Positions 1 to 9,015 of a stretch of 64,000 nt of DNA are shown here, one piece after another. Source of the stretch: Haliscomenobacter sp040403615 (GTDB lineage Bacteria > Bacteroidota > Bacteroidia > Chitinophagales > Saprospiraceae); assembly GCF_040403615.1 (NCBI RefSeq), contig NZ_JBBAKG010000033.1:4137-68136 (forward strand), given 5' to 3'. Position 1 is the stretch's first letter. Each line of letters opens with the position of its first letter. A model generated the notes under the pieces. That model did no database searches and was not told the origin of the DNA. It saw only the letters and a list, made by a program, of their open reading frames with translations. The translations under genes were made by a program, and so were the position numbers.

Positions 1-1
1 G

Positions 2-2299
2 AAAGGCCCTGGAAATATTGGAGCACGCGTCAATACCCTCGCGGTTCATCCTACCAATGAAAAAATCATTTATGCAGGGTTTTCCTGTGGCGGAGTGTAC
101 AAAACCAAAGATGGCGGACTTACCTGGTCGCCTATTTTTGACGATCGGGCTTACCTGGCGATCGGCGCAATTGCCATTGACCCCAGCAATCCTGAAATCG
201 TTTATGTAGGTACCGGAGATCCCAACATTACTGGTTATCCTTTTTTGGGAGATGGATTGTACCGTTCCGTCAATGGCGGGCAAAGCTGGAGTAGAATTGG
301 CTTGGCAGAAACCCGCATCATTTCCAAAATTGTCATCGATCCCAGCAATCCCCAGCGCATCCATGTAGGTACAATGGGTTTGCCTTTTGAACGCAACCGC
401 CAACGCGGATTGTACAGTACCACAGATGGCGGACTCACCTGGAAACAAAGTCTATTCGTAAGCGAACAAGCGGGCATCATCGATCTGGTAATAGACCCCA
501 AAAATCCCAGCACCCTGTACGCCGCCGCCTGGAACCGCATCCGCAACAATCGGGAATCCATGATCTCCGGCCCCGATGCCGCTATTTACAAAAGCACCAA
601 TAGTGGTCAATCCTGGACAAAATTGACCGGAGGATTGCCCACTGGCAACATGGGCAGAATTGGATTGGCTTTTTATTCAGGTACGCCAAATCATGTTTTT
701 GCCATGTACAACGACGACACCGCAGAATTGGAAAACATTTTCCGTACTTCGGATGATGGAAATACCTGGGAGCCCCTGATTCTTCCGGGTAAATCAAATT
801 TGCCCAGCACCGTTTTGGGAGGGTTTGGATGGTATTTTGGAAAAATCGCAGTGAATCCAAAAAATCCGCTGGAACTTTATTTGCTCAGTATTTCTCTCTG
901 GAAAACCAGTGATGGAGGGCGCAGCTGGATTCCTCAAGGGGACGGCGAAGTCCACTCAGACAAGCATGCCCTCGTGTATACACCTTCTGGAGACCTATTA
1001 TTGGGCAGCGATGGCGGCATCGACAAAAGCACCGACGGCGGCTCTACCTGGATAGACATCGAGTCCATTCCAACTACCCAGTTTTACCGCATCGACTACA
1101 ATCCGCACAATCCCAATCGTTATTACGGAGGTACCCAAGATCATGGAACAGTAAGCGGCTCAGATGTAAATCAGAACTGGCAACGCATGGAAGGGGGGGA
1201 TGGATTTCAAATGCGCTTTAATCCAATTGACGCCCAGGTGGTTTGGGCACAAACCCAAAACGGGACTTTGCGGGTAAGCACCAATGGAGGCTCCTATTTC
1301 CAACTGGCCCTGGTAGGGATTGACCGCACCGAGCGGGTCAATTGGGATGCGCCTTTGATCATTAGCCCGCATGACCCGGAAATTTTGTATACGGGCACAC
1401 AGCGGATATACCAAAACAGCACAGGAACCAGTCCGCTTTGGCGACCCATCAGCCCCGATTTAACCGATGGCAATATTTATGGCCGCAATTTCCACACCAT
1501 TTCCTGCTTACATGAATCACCGTTGAACCCAGACCTCCTTATGGCAGGCACCACCGACGGGAATGTGTGGCAAACCAACGATCTGGGAAACCAATGGAAC
1601 CGTATAGATGCTACATTGCCTGAACGCTATGTTACTGCGGTCAAAACCTCGCCCAGCAATGCCAGTACGCTTTACGTCAGTCATTCCGGGTATAAAGACA
1701 ATGACAACCAGGCGCAATTGCGTATGAGCCGCAACCTGGGCAAAACCTGGACTTCCATTGCCGGTGATTTGCCACCACTGGCCATCAATGATTTTATCGT
1801 ATTGCCCGGCCACCAAGACTCCATTCTTTTTGTGGCCAACGATGGCGGCGTTTATGCCAGTACCAATTTTGGTAAAAACTGGAACCGCCTAGGCACCAAT
1901 ATGCCCATCATTGCCGCTTATTCCCTGGCCTGGAATGTAGCCAAAAATGAATTGATTGTAGGTACCCACGGCAAGTCTATTTATGCATTTCCATTGCGAA
2001 AATTACTCAATGGAAATGTCACTTCGACCAAGCTGGCAACTGTGCCTGATCATTTGTTAAAAGTTTATCCACAGCCTTTCAGCACCACGTTAAGCCTCGA
2101 TTGGGAGGCTCCTGATCCGAAATCCCATTGGATTCTCAAGGTTTTTGATACCCAAGGAAAAGTCATTTTCGGGCAGTCGCTTGGGATGGGTTCGGTGCCA
2201 CAAGTACAATTGAGTACCAGCCATTGGAACAAAGGCATTTATTGGTTACAACTTTCTGATGGACACCGACAAATCAGCCGAAAGTTGATCAAAATTTAA
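2..2299 (+). CDS. Sortilin/BNR-repeat secreted protein with T9SS type A C-terminal domain (5' partial)
   Basis: The reading frame is open from base 2, so the gene starts before the window and 765 residues are visible. Repeated motifs such as KTKDGGLTW, RSVNGGQSW, STTDGGLTW and KSTDGGSTW are the Asp-box/BNR repeats of VPS10/sortilin beta-propellers. The last 80 or so residues, starting near LLKVYPQPF and ending ISRKLIKI, form a type A type-IX-secretion sorting domain. The protein is therefore probably exported across the outer membrane and anchored or released. Proteins of this build are often glycosidase-like or of unknown activity, and no catalytic motif can be named here. A GTG at 95 is internal, not the start. 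Confidence 0.88.
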   Translation, partial: KGPGNIGARVNTLAVHPTNEKIIYAGFSCGGVYKTKDGGLTWSPIFDDRAYLAIGAIAIDPSNPEIVYVGTGDPNITGYPFLGDGLYRSVNGGQSWSRIGLAETRIISKIVIDPSNPQRIHVGTMGLPFERNRQRGLYSTTDGGLTWKQSLFVSEQAGIIDLVIDPKNPSTLYAAAWNRIRNNRESMISGPDAAIYKSTNSGQSWTKLTGGLPTGNMGRIGLAFYSGTPNHVFAMYNDDTAELENIFRTSDDGNTWEPLILPGKSNLPSTVLGGFGWYFGKIAVNPKNPLELYLLSISLWKTSDGGRSWIPQGDGEVHSDKHALVYTPSGDLLLGSDGGIDKSTDGGSTWIDIESIPTTQFYRIDYNPHNPNRYYGGTQDHGTVSGSDVNQNWQRMEGGDGFQMRFNPIDAQVVWAQTQNGTLRVSTNGGSYFQLALVGIDRTERVNWDAPLIISPHDPEILYTGTQRIYQNSTGTSPLWRPISPDLTDGNIYGRNFHTISCLHESPLNPDLLMAGTTDGNVWQTNDLGNQWNRIDATLPERYVTAVKTSPSNASTLYVSHSGYKDNDNQAQLRMSRNLGKTWTSIAGDLPPLAINDFIVLPGHQDSILFVANDGGVYASTNFGKNWNRLGTNMPIIAAYSLAWNVAKNELIVGTHGKSIYAFPLRKLLNGNVTSTKLATVPDHLLKVYPQPFSTTLSLDWEAPDPKSHWILKVFDTQGKVIFGQSLGMGSVPQVQLSTSHWNKGIYWLQLSDGHRQISRKLIKI

Positions 2300-2375
2300 T
2301 TTCCAGAAGGGTACAGGGTGGCAATTGGTTTTATTGTGCTTATTTTTAGAGATTATAACCTGAACGAAAACGACA

Positions 2376-3110
2376 ATGAAAGTTGGATTATTTATTCCTT
2401 GTTACGTTGACCAATTCTATCCCAAAGTAGGAATTGCAACCTTGCAGTTGTTAGAAAAACTGGGATGTACAGTTGGTTTTCCATTGAATCAAACCTGCTG
2501 TGGTCAGCCTATGGCCAACAGCGGATTTGAGCATTTGAGCAAAGACTGCAACACCTTATTCATCAACAACTTTGCAGAATACGATTATGTGGTTGGGCCT
2601 ACGGGCAGTTGCATCTTGCACCTCAAAGAACACCTGCACGACGAGCAAAAAGAAACCGAGGCTACTGCTTTACGAGGAAAAGTTTTTGAACTTTGTGAGT
2701 TTTTGACCGATGTATTGAAAGTAGAATCCTTGGAAGCATCCTTTCCGCACCGCGTTGGGTTTCACCAAAGCTGCCACGGGCAGCGGGGATTGGGTTTGTC
2801 CCAAATGTCAGAATTGATGGCCGCGCCATTTTCCAAACCAGCACAATTGCTCAGAAATGTTAAAGGGTTGGAATTGATTCCTTTGACCAGAACGGACGAA
2901 TGCTGTGGTTTCGGTGGCACCTTCAGCGTTATGGAAGAAGCAGTCTCGGTAAAAATGGGAAAAGACCGCGTAGCCGACCACCTCAACCACGGTGCCGAAT
3001 ACATCACCGGGGCGGATATGTCCTGCCTGATGCACCTGGAAGGCATTTTGAAACGTAGCAACAGCAAAGTGAAAATTATTCACCTTGCCGAGATTTTGAA
3101 TGGGGTATAA
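2376..3110 (+). CDS. LutA/YkgE-type cysteine-rich (Fe-S)-binding oxidoreductase subunit
   Basis: The 244-residue protein has two cysteine-rich CCG domains: the first with a Cys near residue 9 and QTCCGQP, the second with HQSCHGQ and DECCGFGGTF. This is the heterodisulfide-reductase-like fold of LutA (YkgE), one of three subunits of L-lactate oxidation in other bacteria. Length is normal for LutA. The usual partners LutB (ferredoxin-type) and LutC are not next to it; the following gene is on the opposite strand. Either the partners are elsewhere or this copy has another electron-transfer role. Family assignment is firm, substrate is inference. Confidence 0.85.
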   Translation: MKVGLFIPCYVDQFYPKVGIATLQLLEKLGCTVGFPLNQTCCGQPMANSGFEHLSKDCNTLFINNFAEYDYVVGPTGSCILHLKEHLHDEQKETEATALRGKVFELCEFLTDVLKVESLEASFPHRVGFHQSCHGQRGLGLSQMSELMAAPFSKPAQLLRNVKGLELIPLTRTDECCGFGGTFSVMEEAVSVKMGKDRVADHLNHGAEYITGADMSCLMHLEGILKRSNSKVKIIHLAEILNGV

Positions 3111-3125
3111 TAGCTGTTTTTTTGA

Positions 3126-4544
3126 TTACAGCTCTTTCAAATATTCCAACAACACCCGACGCTCTTCTGCACTCAGTCTGTCGCTGAAAGTATGGCCTCC
3201 ATTGCCATATCCAACAATGGTTGTGTTGTAGGTCTGTTTGTCTTTGTCTCCCTTTTCGACGCTGTATTTCCAACCCATCTTCTCCAAATCGTAGTCCTGG
3301 TCTTCAAAACTGCGCCGCCAGAATTTTGGCCTTTGAGCACTATTGAGTAGGTCTTCAAGATTAGGCACTGACCCATTGTGCAAATAGGGTGCCGTGGCCC
3401 AGATTCCATCCAGTGGTGGCGCTACATAACCCCGAGAAGGTCGTGCTTCTGAACGGGGAGCTGATTTCCCATACCAACTTTCGTTGTACCAATTGCTAAA
3501 AGCGATGTTTTGCATAAAGTAATTCGCGTAAGCTGAATCCGTACCTACACGGTCTATTTGAACCAAAAGGTTGGGAAAAGATTCTTCAGTGCCGTATTTG
3601 CCATGACAAGACTGACAATATTTGGTAAAAATCATTTTGCCTTGCGCCGACAAAGCAGGATCAATATTGCCTGGATATTTAGGGGCTTTCAACTGCTGCA
3701 ACCAGGCCATCACGTCCTTAAAGTTGTTGTTGATCCGCCGGGCATTGATGGTATCTTCTACTGCGACCACCGCCACTTGCATCAGCAATTTGGTAAAATC
3801 TCCCCGCCCCATGCCATTGTAGTACAAAGCATATTTTTTCTTAGCCAACCAAAGTGGCGGCACATCCGAACCAATCGATTCATCGGGAATTGGATAGGCA
3901 GTTTGATCGCCATTCCAACTCAAATCCACCGTTTTGCGGTGTGCCACACTGGCTTGCTCCAAGGCAAAGGCAGGATTAATGCCTTTGAATGGCATAATGG
4001 TGTAGGGAATGGTGGCCTTCCCCCCTCTTCCAAAGGATTCAAATGCGTCCCACTCGGGAGATTGCTTGCCATACTTGTTGCGAATGCCAAATTCCACCAA
4101 TTTGAATAAGCCAGCATTGTTTTTGGTAAAATCCAATAAGCTATTGCCCAATCCTGGGATGTATTGTCCATTTACTTTGCCCGAATGGCATCCAAAACAG
4201 GTTATTCCACCCACGACTTGCACGCCAGAAGGCATGGCAAATGCATTGAACCCAGGTGGCAATTTGGCATTGATGCCTTCCCGCTGCAACAAATTTTCGT
4301 CGCTCAAATTTGATTTGAATGAAGTGAAAAAACCCTGTGGAATTCCTCCTCCAATAAAATCACCCGTGCGCAAATAATCCCATCCTTGCTGCCCATCTCC
4401 GGTTTGAGGTTGCACATTGACTGGCAATGCACTGGTGCCAAAAGGAGTTTCAGGATCAGTTGGTTGTATCGAATCATTCTTGACATAACTCAAGATGAGA
4501 AGCGCAACAAAAGAAAACAACAAAAAATGGCGTTTGGTATTCAT
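3126..4544 (-). CDS. Di-heme c-type cytochrome, secreted
   Basis: The 472-residue protein starts at MNTKRHFLLF, whose hydrophobic N-terminus serves as an export signal or membrane anchor. Two heme c attachment motifs are present: CFGCH at residues 116-120 and CQSCH at 310-314. The C-terminal part has the APYLHNGSVPNLEDLL segment typical of cytochrome c peroxidase/DUF1592-like di-heme oxidases, where the Met or His ligand of the second heme lies. It should act in the periplasm in electron transfer. A longer reading frame reaches 4637, but the signal sequence fixes the start at 4544. It converges with the LutA-like gene, 15 bp apart. Confidence 0.85.
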   Translation of the reverse strand: MNTKRHFLLFSFVALLILSYVKNDSIQPTDPETPFGTSALPVNVQPQTGDGQQGWDYLRTGDFIGGGIPQGFFTSFKSNLSDENLLQREGINAKLPPGFNAFAMPSGVQVVGGITCFGCHSGKVNGQYIPGLGNSLLDFTKNNAGLFKLVEFGIRNKYGKQSPEWDAFESFGRGGKATIPYTIMPFKGINPAFALEQASVAHRKTVDLSWNGDQTAYPIPDESIGSDVPPLWLAKKKYALYYNGMGRGDFTKLLMQVAVVAVEDTINARRINNNFKDVMAWLQQLKAPKYPGNIDPALSAQGKMIFTKYCQSCHGKYGTEESFPNLLVQIDRVGTDSAYANYFMQNIAFSNWYNESWYGKSAPRSEARPSRGYVAPPLDGIWATAPYLHNGSVPNLEDLLNSAQRPKFWRRSFEDQDYDLEKMGWKYSVEKGDKDKQTYNTTIVGYGNGGHTFSDRLSAEERRVLLEYLKEL

Positions 4545-4706
4545 CGGAATTGGGTTTGGCATTTGACACGTTTCAAAACAAAGCAATATTCCGAATGTTT
4601 TTGCTTTCTTTAATTTATGCACGGGATTTTCGTACAACTTCCTAATGCTTACCCGAATTTTCTGTACTATTGTTCACAAAATCGGAAGCTACCAACCATT
4701 TGTGCT

Positions 4707-5237
4707 ATGATCAATTTAAAAAAACTCCCAGTAAGGGGTGAAATGGGCTTCAATGCCATTATTGAAGTACCGGCAGGAACCAACCGTAAACTTGAAATTC
4801 AACCCGACGGTCAGTTTGTCGCAGAACTGATGAATGGCGTGCCTCGCGTAGTCAATTTTTTACCCTACCCTGGCAATTATGGTTTCATCCCTTCTACCCT
4901 CATGGATGAAGCCCGCGGTGGCGACGGCGATGCATTGGATGTGATCATCATTGGAGAAACCGTACCAGTTGGCACAGTTCAGGAATTCATACCGATTGCC
5001 GTTTTGAAGATGATTGATGAGGGCGAAAACGATACCAAAATCATTGGGGTTCCAGCAGATCCGGCTTTGCGCGTGATCAACGCAACCAACTTTGAACAAT
5101 TTTTGTTAGCATACAGTGCTGCCAAAACCATTATTGAAACCTGGTTTGAATACTACCAGGGATACGGAACTGTCCAGATTTTGGGGTGGGAAGATGAACA
5201 ATCTGCCCTGGCTGAAATCGAAAAATGGACACTATAA
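4707..5237 (+). CDS. ppa: Inorganic pyrophosphatase, family I
   Basis: The 176-residue protein has the family I soluble pyrophosphatase fold: KLEIQPDG near the N-terminus, YPGNYGFIPST around residue 54, and the metal-binding signature DGDALDV at 73-79 (usual form DGDPLDV). It hydrolyses pyrophosphate in the cytoplasm and pulls biosynthetic reactions forward. The frame stays open upstream to 4617, but ATG 4707 (MINLKKLPVRGEMGF) gives the family's usual N-terminus. The upstream cytochrome gene is divergent with about 160 bp between, so each has its own promoter. Confidence 0.93.
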   Translation: MINLKKLPVRGEMGFNAIIEVPAGTNRKLEIQPDGQFVAELMNGVPRVVNFLPYPGNYGFIPSTLMDEARGGDGDALDVIIIGETVPVGTVQEFIPIAVLKMIDEGENDTKIIGVPADPALRVINATNFEQFLLAYSAAKTIIETWFEYYQGYGTVQILGWEDEQSALAEIEKWTL

Positions 5238-5297
5238 GTCTGTAAGTATAAGATTCCTTGAACCCTGCAACATTCTCGCTCAAAATCACTGGTTTGT

Positions 5298-6575
5298 ATG
5301 CTCGATAACCAAAATCACCTGAATCAATCGCCACTAACTACCAGTGCCGTGGAGGAATCTCGTCGATGTTCGATCCATAGTTTACTAAGTCCATTTCGCT
5401 TTGCCAAAAAGGTAAGTTTTCCCATTGGCAAAAAAATCGCGGTTGAAGGCTATGAATGGATTTATGCCAATCGAATCGATCAGATCAGGGAATATTGGGA
5501 AGGAGACGACAACCTCTTCTTGCAAAGCAAATACTTGAAAGCCCTGGAAGATTCCAAAACGGAAGGCCTGGGATTTCGCTACCTCCTCGCGCTCAAAGAA
5601 GGAAAAGCCATTGCTGGCATTACCTTGCAACTTTTGAACGTCGATGCGGAACACAGCATTCGATTTTTGAGAATGGGCGAAATAAAGGGATTTTGGGATC
5701 AAATAAAACTGCTGATCGCCCGGTGGGGCAAATACAATTTTCTGATTTGGGGCAACATGTTCCTGACCGGAAAATACAACCAATGGTGGGATGTACCTGA
5801 AAATGAACTGCCAACCCTCAAAGCTGCAACCCTGGCAGTGATGACCAGTCTGGCCCATCAGGAAAAAATCCAGATCATGATGGGCAGAGACTGGCTGGAA
5901 CATGAAACTGCCATGGAAAAAGCGGGCTTTCATGCCATCAATTTCCAGCCCAGTATGATCATGGAATTGCCCAGTCACTGGAAAACGATGGACGATTACC
6001 TCAACGCCATGAGTTCCAAGTACCGGGTTCGGGCACGCAGGGCGCTAAAAAAAGCCAGTGGCGTGATTTTTCGAGAATTGGATCTTCGCCAAATAGAATT
6101 GTTCAATGAGGATCTCATTGCGCTGCATTATGCCGTAGTAGACCAAGCCGATTTCAATATGATGTGGGCTGGCAAGGATTATTTTATTCAACTTAAACAA
6201 CAATTGGGAGCTGATTTTTGCCTCACTGCTTGTTTTGAGAAAGATCGATTGTTGGGCTTTTTTACAACCATTCGCAATGGCAAAGAACTGGAAGCCAATT
6301 TCCTGGGATTTGATGCCCAGGCCAATCGCGAGCATCAACTATACCTTTGCATGCTGTACAAAATGATCGAACAGGCACTGGAAAATCATTGTAAGAAAAT
6401 CAGTTTCGCCCGTACTGCTTTAGAGATCAAAAGCTCGGTAGGCGCAGTGGCACACAAAACTTACATTTACATGAAACATACCAATCCGTTCTTGAATCGG
6501 TTGTTGCCTGCTACCGTTCGATTTGGAGACCCCAAAGAGGAATGGACACCTCGACATCCTTTTCGGGAGGAATGA
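5298..6575 (+). CDS. GNAT/FemAB-like acyltransferase domain protein
   Basis: The 425-residue protein has no signal peptide. Residues from about 230 onward (MSSKYRVRARRALKKASG, then the region of FNMMWAGKDYF and NFLGFDAQANREHQLYLCMLYKMIEQAL) resemble the acetyltransferase fold found in BioF2-like and 'peptidogalycan biosynthesis' proteins. Such proteins are thought to transfer amino-acyl or acyl groups in envelope or lipid biosynthesis, but the substrate is unknown. It lies 60 bp downstream of ppa on the same strand and could be co-transcribed. Assignment is by fold resemblance only. Confidence 0.65.
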   Translation: MLDNQNHLNQSPLTTSAVEESRRCSIHSLLSPFRFAKKVSFPIGKKIAVEGYEWIYANRIDQIREYWEGDDNLFLQSKYLKALEDSKTEGLGFRYLLALKEGKAIAGITLQLLNVDAEHSIRFLRMGEIKGFWDQIKLLIARWGKYNFLIWGNMFLTGKYNQWWDVPENELPTLKAATLAVMTSLAHQEKIQIMMGRDWLEHETAMEKAGFHAINFQPSMIMELPSHWKTMDDYLNAMSSKYRVRARRALKKASGVIFRELDLRQIELFNEDLIALHYAVVDQADFNMMWAGKDYFIQLKQQLGADFCLTACFEKDRLLGFFTTIRNGKELEANFLGFDAQANREHQLYLCMLYKMIEQALENHCKKISFARTALEIKSSVGAVAHKTYIYMKHTNPFLNRLLPATVRFGDPKEEWTPRHPFREE

Positions 6576-6594
6576 TCAAAAACACCCGATCTGC

Positions 6595-6954
6595 TCAATT
6601 TTTCCACTCAAACAGAATGGTGTCTCCTGGTTTGCCAGTATGCAGTTGAAGGAATTTACGGGTTTCTGGCAAGGTATCGTTGGGGGACAAAATCTGTAAA
6701 ATCACGGGTGGATTGCGCAATTCAGCCTGTTTTTGCTGCTCAATAGAAATAAAAATCAGGGTTGGCCCCACAAATGCAATCAGCAGCAACAAGACTAAAA
6801 CCATTTGTATTGAAATCCGCTGAGACATTTTATGCCAGCGGTCATAGCTGTCTAAGCGTCGTTGCAGGCGTTTCCAAACGTTGAGTCTAGGCAGGTCTTG
6901 AGTATGATAGGTTTGTTGCCGAAACAACTCGCCAAGATCTTTATTCTGGTTCAT
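6595..6954 (-). CDS. Small single-pass membrane protein, possible anti-sigma factor
   Basis: The 119-residue protein has a basic N-terminal cytoplasmic part of about 45 residues, one transmembrane helix near residues 48-69 (IQMVLVLLLLIAFVGPTLIF), and a short outer part. Its start codon overlaps the stop of the upstream ECF sigma factor by 4 bp (ATGA), so the two are translationally coupled. Position, size and topology fit an anti-sigma factor, but no zinc-binding HxxxCxxC motif is present, so this role is inferred from context alone. Confidence 0.6.
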   Translation of the reverse strand: MNQNKDLGELFRQQTYHTQDLPRLNVWKRLQRRLDSYDRWHKMSQRISIQMVLVLLLLIAFVGPTLIFISIEQQKQAELRNPPVILQILSPNDTLPETRKFLQLHTGKPGDTILFEWKN

Positions 6955-7550
6955 GGCTTGGTGGTTATTTTCTCCGGGGCATCCACTTCTTCTTCCTCTT
7001 CTTCAATGTCAAACAATTCAATGCCCGGATAGCGGATTTGCTCCAAAAGACTCTTTAAGCGCTTTTTGGCCAAAATCAGTTGCGATTTGGAGGTATTGAT
7101 GCTGATGCCCATAATTTGGGCAATTTCGCGGTGCTTGTAGCCTTCCATCACGTACAGGTTAAACACAGTTCGGTAGCCAATTGGCAGCAGTTCGATCAAA
7201 TTCAGAATGTCTTTGGCCACCAGCTCTTGCAAGACCGAGGTCGTCACGGGTACATCGATGTCCTTCAATTCAAGGGGTTGGCTGAAGTTGACTCTTTTGC
7301 GCAGCGCCATCAACGATTCATTGACCACTACCCGTCGTATCCACCCCTCGAAACTGCCTTCTCCTTTGTACTGCTCAATATTGGTCAGGACTTTGAAAAA
7401 AGCTTCAACCAGCACATCTTCTGCATCTTCCAAGCTTTTGACATAACGCCTACAGACCCCAAACATGTTTGGCGAAAAACGGTCGTAAAGGGCTTGCTGA
7501 GCCCTGCGATCCCTTTGTCGGCAGGCATTGATCAAATCTTTTTCACTCAC
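6951..7550 (-). CDS. ECF-type RNA polymerase sigma-70 factor
   Basis: The 199-residue protein has sigma region 2 (ALYDRFSPNMFGVCRRYVKSLEDAEDVLVEAF, broken here by context) at residues 20-50 and region 4 with a helix-turn-helix around HREIAQIMGISINTSKSQL near 140. The layout without regions 1 and 3 marks an ECF sigma factor that directs RNA polymerase to a small regulon. It ends in an acidic tail rich in Glu. It overlaps the downstream small membrane protein by 4 bp, the usual arrangement of an ECF sigma factor and its regulator. The signal is unknown. Confidence 0.92.
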   Translation of the reverse strand: MSEKDLINACRQRDRRAQQALYDRFSPNMFGVCRRYVKSLEDAEDVLVEAFFKVLTNIEQYKGEGSFEGWIRRVVVNESLMALRKRVNFSQPLELKDIDVPVTTSVLQELVAKDILNLIELLPIGYRTVFNLYVMEGYKHREIAQIMGISINTSKSQLILAKKRLKSLLEQIRYPGIELFDIEEEEEEVDAPEKITTKP

Positions 7551-7683
7551 AAAAAGCTATTTAGCCAAGGAAGATTGGGTGTGTCTAATACGTTGATGCA
7601 ATTTAAGATGTTTTTTGGCGTGAACAACCGAAAAAAATATTTGACATTTATTTTTTAATTTATTATTTTTACAAACTTTTTAT

Positions 7684-7783
7684 NNNNNNNNNNNNNNNNN
7701 NNNNNNNNNNNNNNNNNNNNNNNNNNNNNNNNNNNNNNNNNNNNNNNNNNNNNNNNNNNNNNNNNNNNNNNNNNNNNNNNNNN
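7684..7783. other. Scaffold gap of 100 N
   Basis: Exactly 100 undetermined bases. The round number suggests a placeholder rather than a measured length. It removes the promoter and roughly the first 30 codons of lysA. The flank before it (7640-7683) is very AT-rich with runs of T, which may be why assembly broke here. Confidence 0.98.
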
Positions 7784-8929
7784 GTATACGAAGCTGAAAC
7801 CATTGAACGGCAATACCAGCGCTTGAAATCCGCATTTCAGGTTGAAAAACTCAAAATCAGTTATGCCTGCAAGGCATTGACCAATATTTCGATCCTTAAA
7901 TTCATCAAACAACTGGGCAGTACCATTGATTGCGTGTCTATCCAGGAAGTGCAAATTGCGCTCAAAGCGGGCTTCAACCCCGTAGACGTATTGTATACGC
8001 CTAGTGGTGTGAATTTTGAAGAAATCGAAACCGCAGTATCTCTCGGAGTGCGCATCAACCTGGACAATCTTCCCGCGATCGAAAGATTTGGAGAGACCTA
8101 CCCACATATCCCCGTTTGTGTGCGCATCAATCCACACATCATGGCAGGAGGCAACCTCAAAACATCGGTGGGCCACATCGATTCCAAATTTGGAATTTCA
8201 TACCTGCAAATGCCACTCGTACAAGGCATTCTGGACAGCACGGGCATGAAATTGGAAGGTTTGCACATGCACACAGGTTCAGACATTCTCAATCCCGAAG
8301 CTTTTCTGGCGGGCGCAGATGTATTGCTCAATTTGGCCAAAGATTTTCCTGATCTGGATTACATCGATTTTGGCAGCGGCTTTAAAGTGCCTTACAAACC
8401 CAACGACCTGGAAACCAATATCGAAGAGTTAGGGGAGAAATTGTCTGCCAAGTTCAACGAATTCTGTACCACCTATGGCCGCCCACTCACGATGGTGTTC
8501 GAACCTGGCAAATTTTTGGTCAGCGAAGCCGGGTCGTTTCTGGTAACGGTGAATGTGATAAAACATGGCGCCACCACGGTATTTGCGGGTGTAGATTCTG
8601 GCCTCAATCACCTGATCCGCCCCATGTTTTATGATTCATACCACCGCATCAGCAACATTTCTAACCCGGAAGGTACCAAGCATACCTACAATGTAGTGGG
8701 GTACATCTGCGAAACCGATACTTTTGCCAGCAACCGCGAGATCCCAGAAATTGCCCCTGGCGATGTCCTCTGCCTCCACAATGCTGGCGCATATTGTTAT
8801 TCAATGGCTTCGAATTACAACTCCCGGCTTCGCCCAGCCGAAGTGCTGATCTATCAGGGAAAAGATTTTCTGATCCGGGAACGCGAAACCATCGAAGACT
8901 TGTTGAAACATCAAATTGACGTATTCTGA
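7784..8929 (+). CDS. lysA: Diaminopimelate decarboxylase (5' end lost in gap)
   Basis: The frame is open from the end of the gap (VYEAETIERQYQRLKSAF), giving 381 visible residues. It is a PLP-dependent group IV decarboxylase: the lysine motif YACKALTN binds PLP, then SVGHIDSKFGIS, LHMHTGSDIL, FEPGKFLVSEAG, CETDTF, and GAYCYSMASNYNSR near the C-terminus. It makes L-lysine from meso-diaminopimelate. CETDTF replaces the CESGD type of some homologues, as I recall for Bacteroidota LysA. Carboxynorspermidine decarboxylase (NspC) was considered, but the diaminopimelate-type motifs fit better. About 30 N-terminal residues are missing because of the assembly gap. Confidence 0.9.
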   Translation, partial: VYEAETIERQYQRLKSAFQVEKLKISYACKALTNISILKFIKQLGSTIDCVSIQEVQIALKAGFNPVDVLYTPSGVNFEEIETAVSLGVRINLDNLPAIERFGETYPHIPVCVRINPHIMAGGNLKTSVGHIDSKFGISYLQMPLVQGILDSTGMKLEGLHMHTGSDILNPEAFLAGADVLLNLAKDFPDLDYIDFGSGFKVPYKPNDLETNIEELGEKLSAKFNEFCTTYGRPLTMVFEPGKFLVSEAGSFLVTVNVIKHGATTVFAGVDSGLNHLIRPMFYDSYHRISNISNPEGTKHTYNVVGYICETDTFASNREIPEIAPGDVLCLHNAGAYCYSMASNYNSRLRPAEVLIYQGKDFLIRERETIEDLLKHQIDVF

Positions 8930-8936
8930 TTTAGGT

Positions 8937-8997
8937 TTTAAGATCTGGGTATTACGGTTTCAATCATATCGTTTCAACTTAATACCCAAATCTTAAA
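8937..8997. repeat. Inverted repeat between lysA and valS
   Basis: Two 18-bp arms (8937-8954, starting TTTAAGATCTGGG, and 8980-8997) match in 17 of 18 positions around a 25-nt loop. No T-run follows, so it is a weak terminator candidate; it may instead be a leader structure for valS, whose ATG is at 9016. Confidence 0.5.
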
Positions 8998-9015
8998 GCC
9001 CCAAAACCCAATATC

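Noticed and set aside
3558..4109. 183-codon plus-strand frame opposite the cytochrome gene
   Set aside because: It is a shadow of the CXXCH-containing cytochrome on the minus strand.
7784..8929. Carboxynorspermidine decarboxylase (NspC)
   Set aside because: The LHMHTGSDIL, CETDTF and GAYCYSMASNYNSR motifs fit diaminopimelate decarboxylase.
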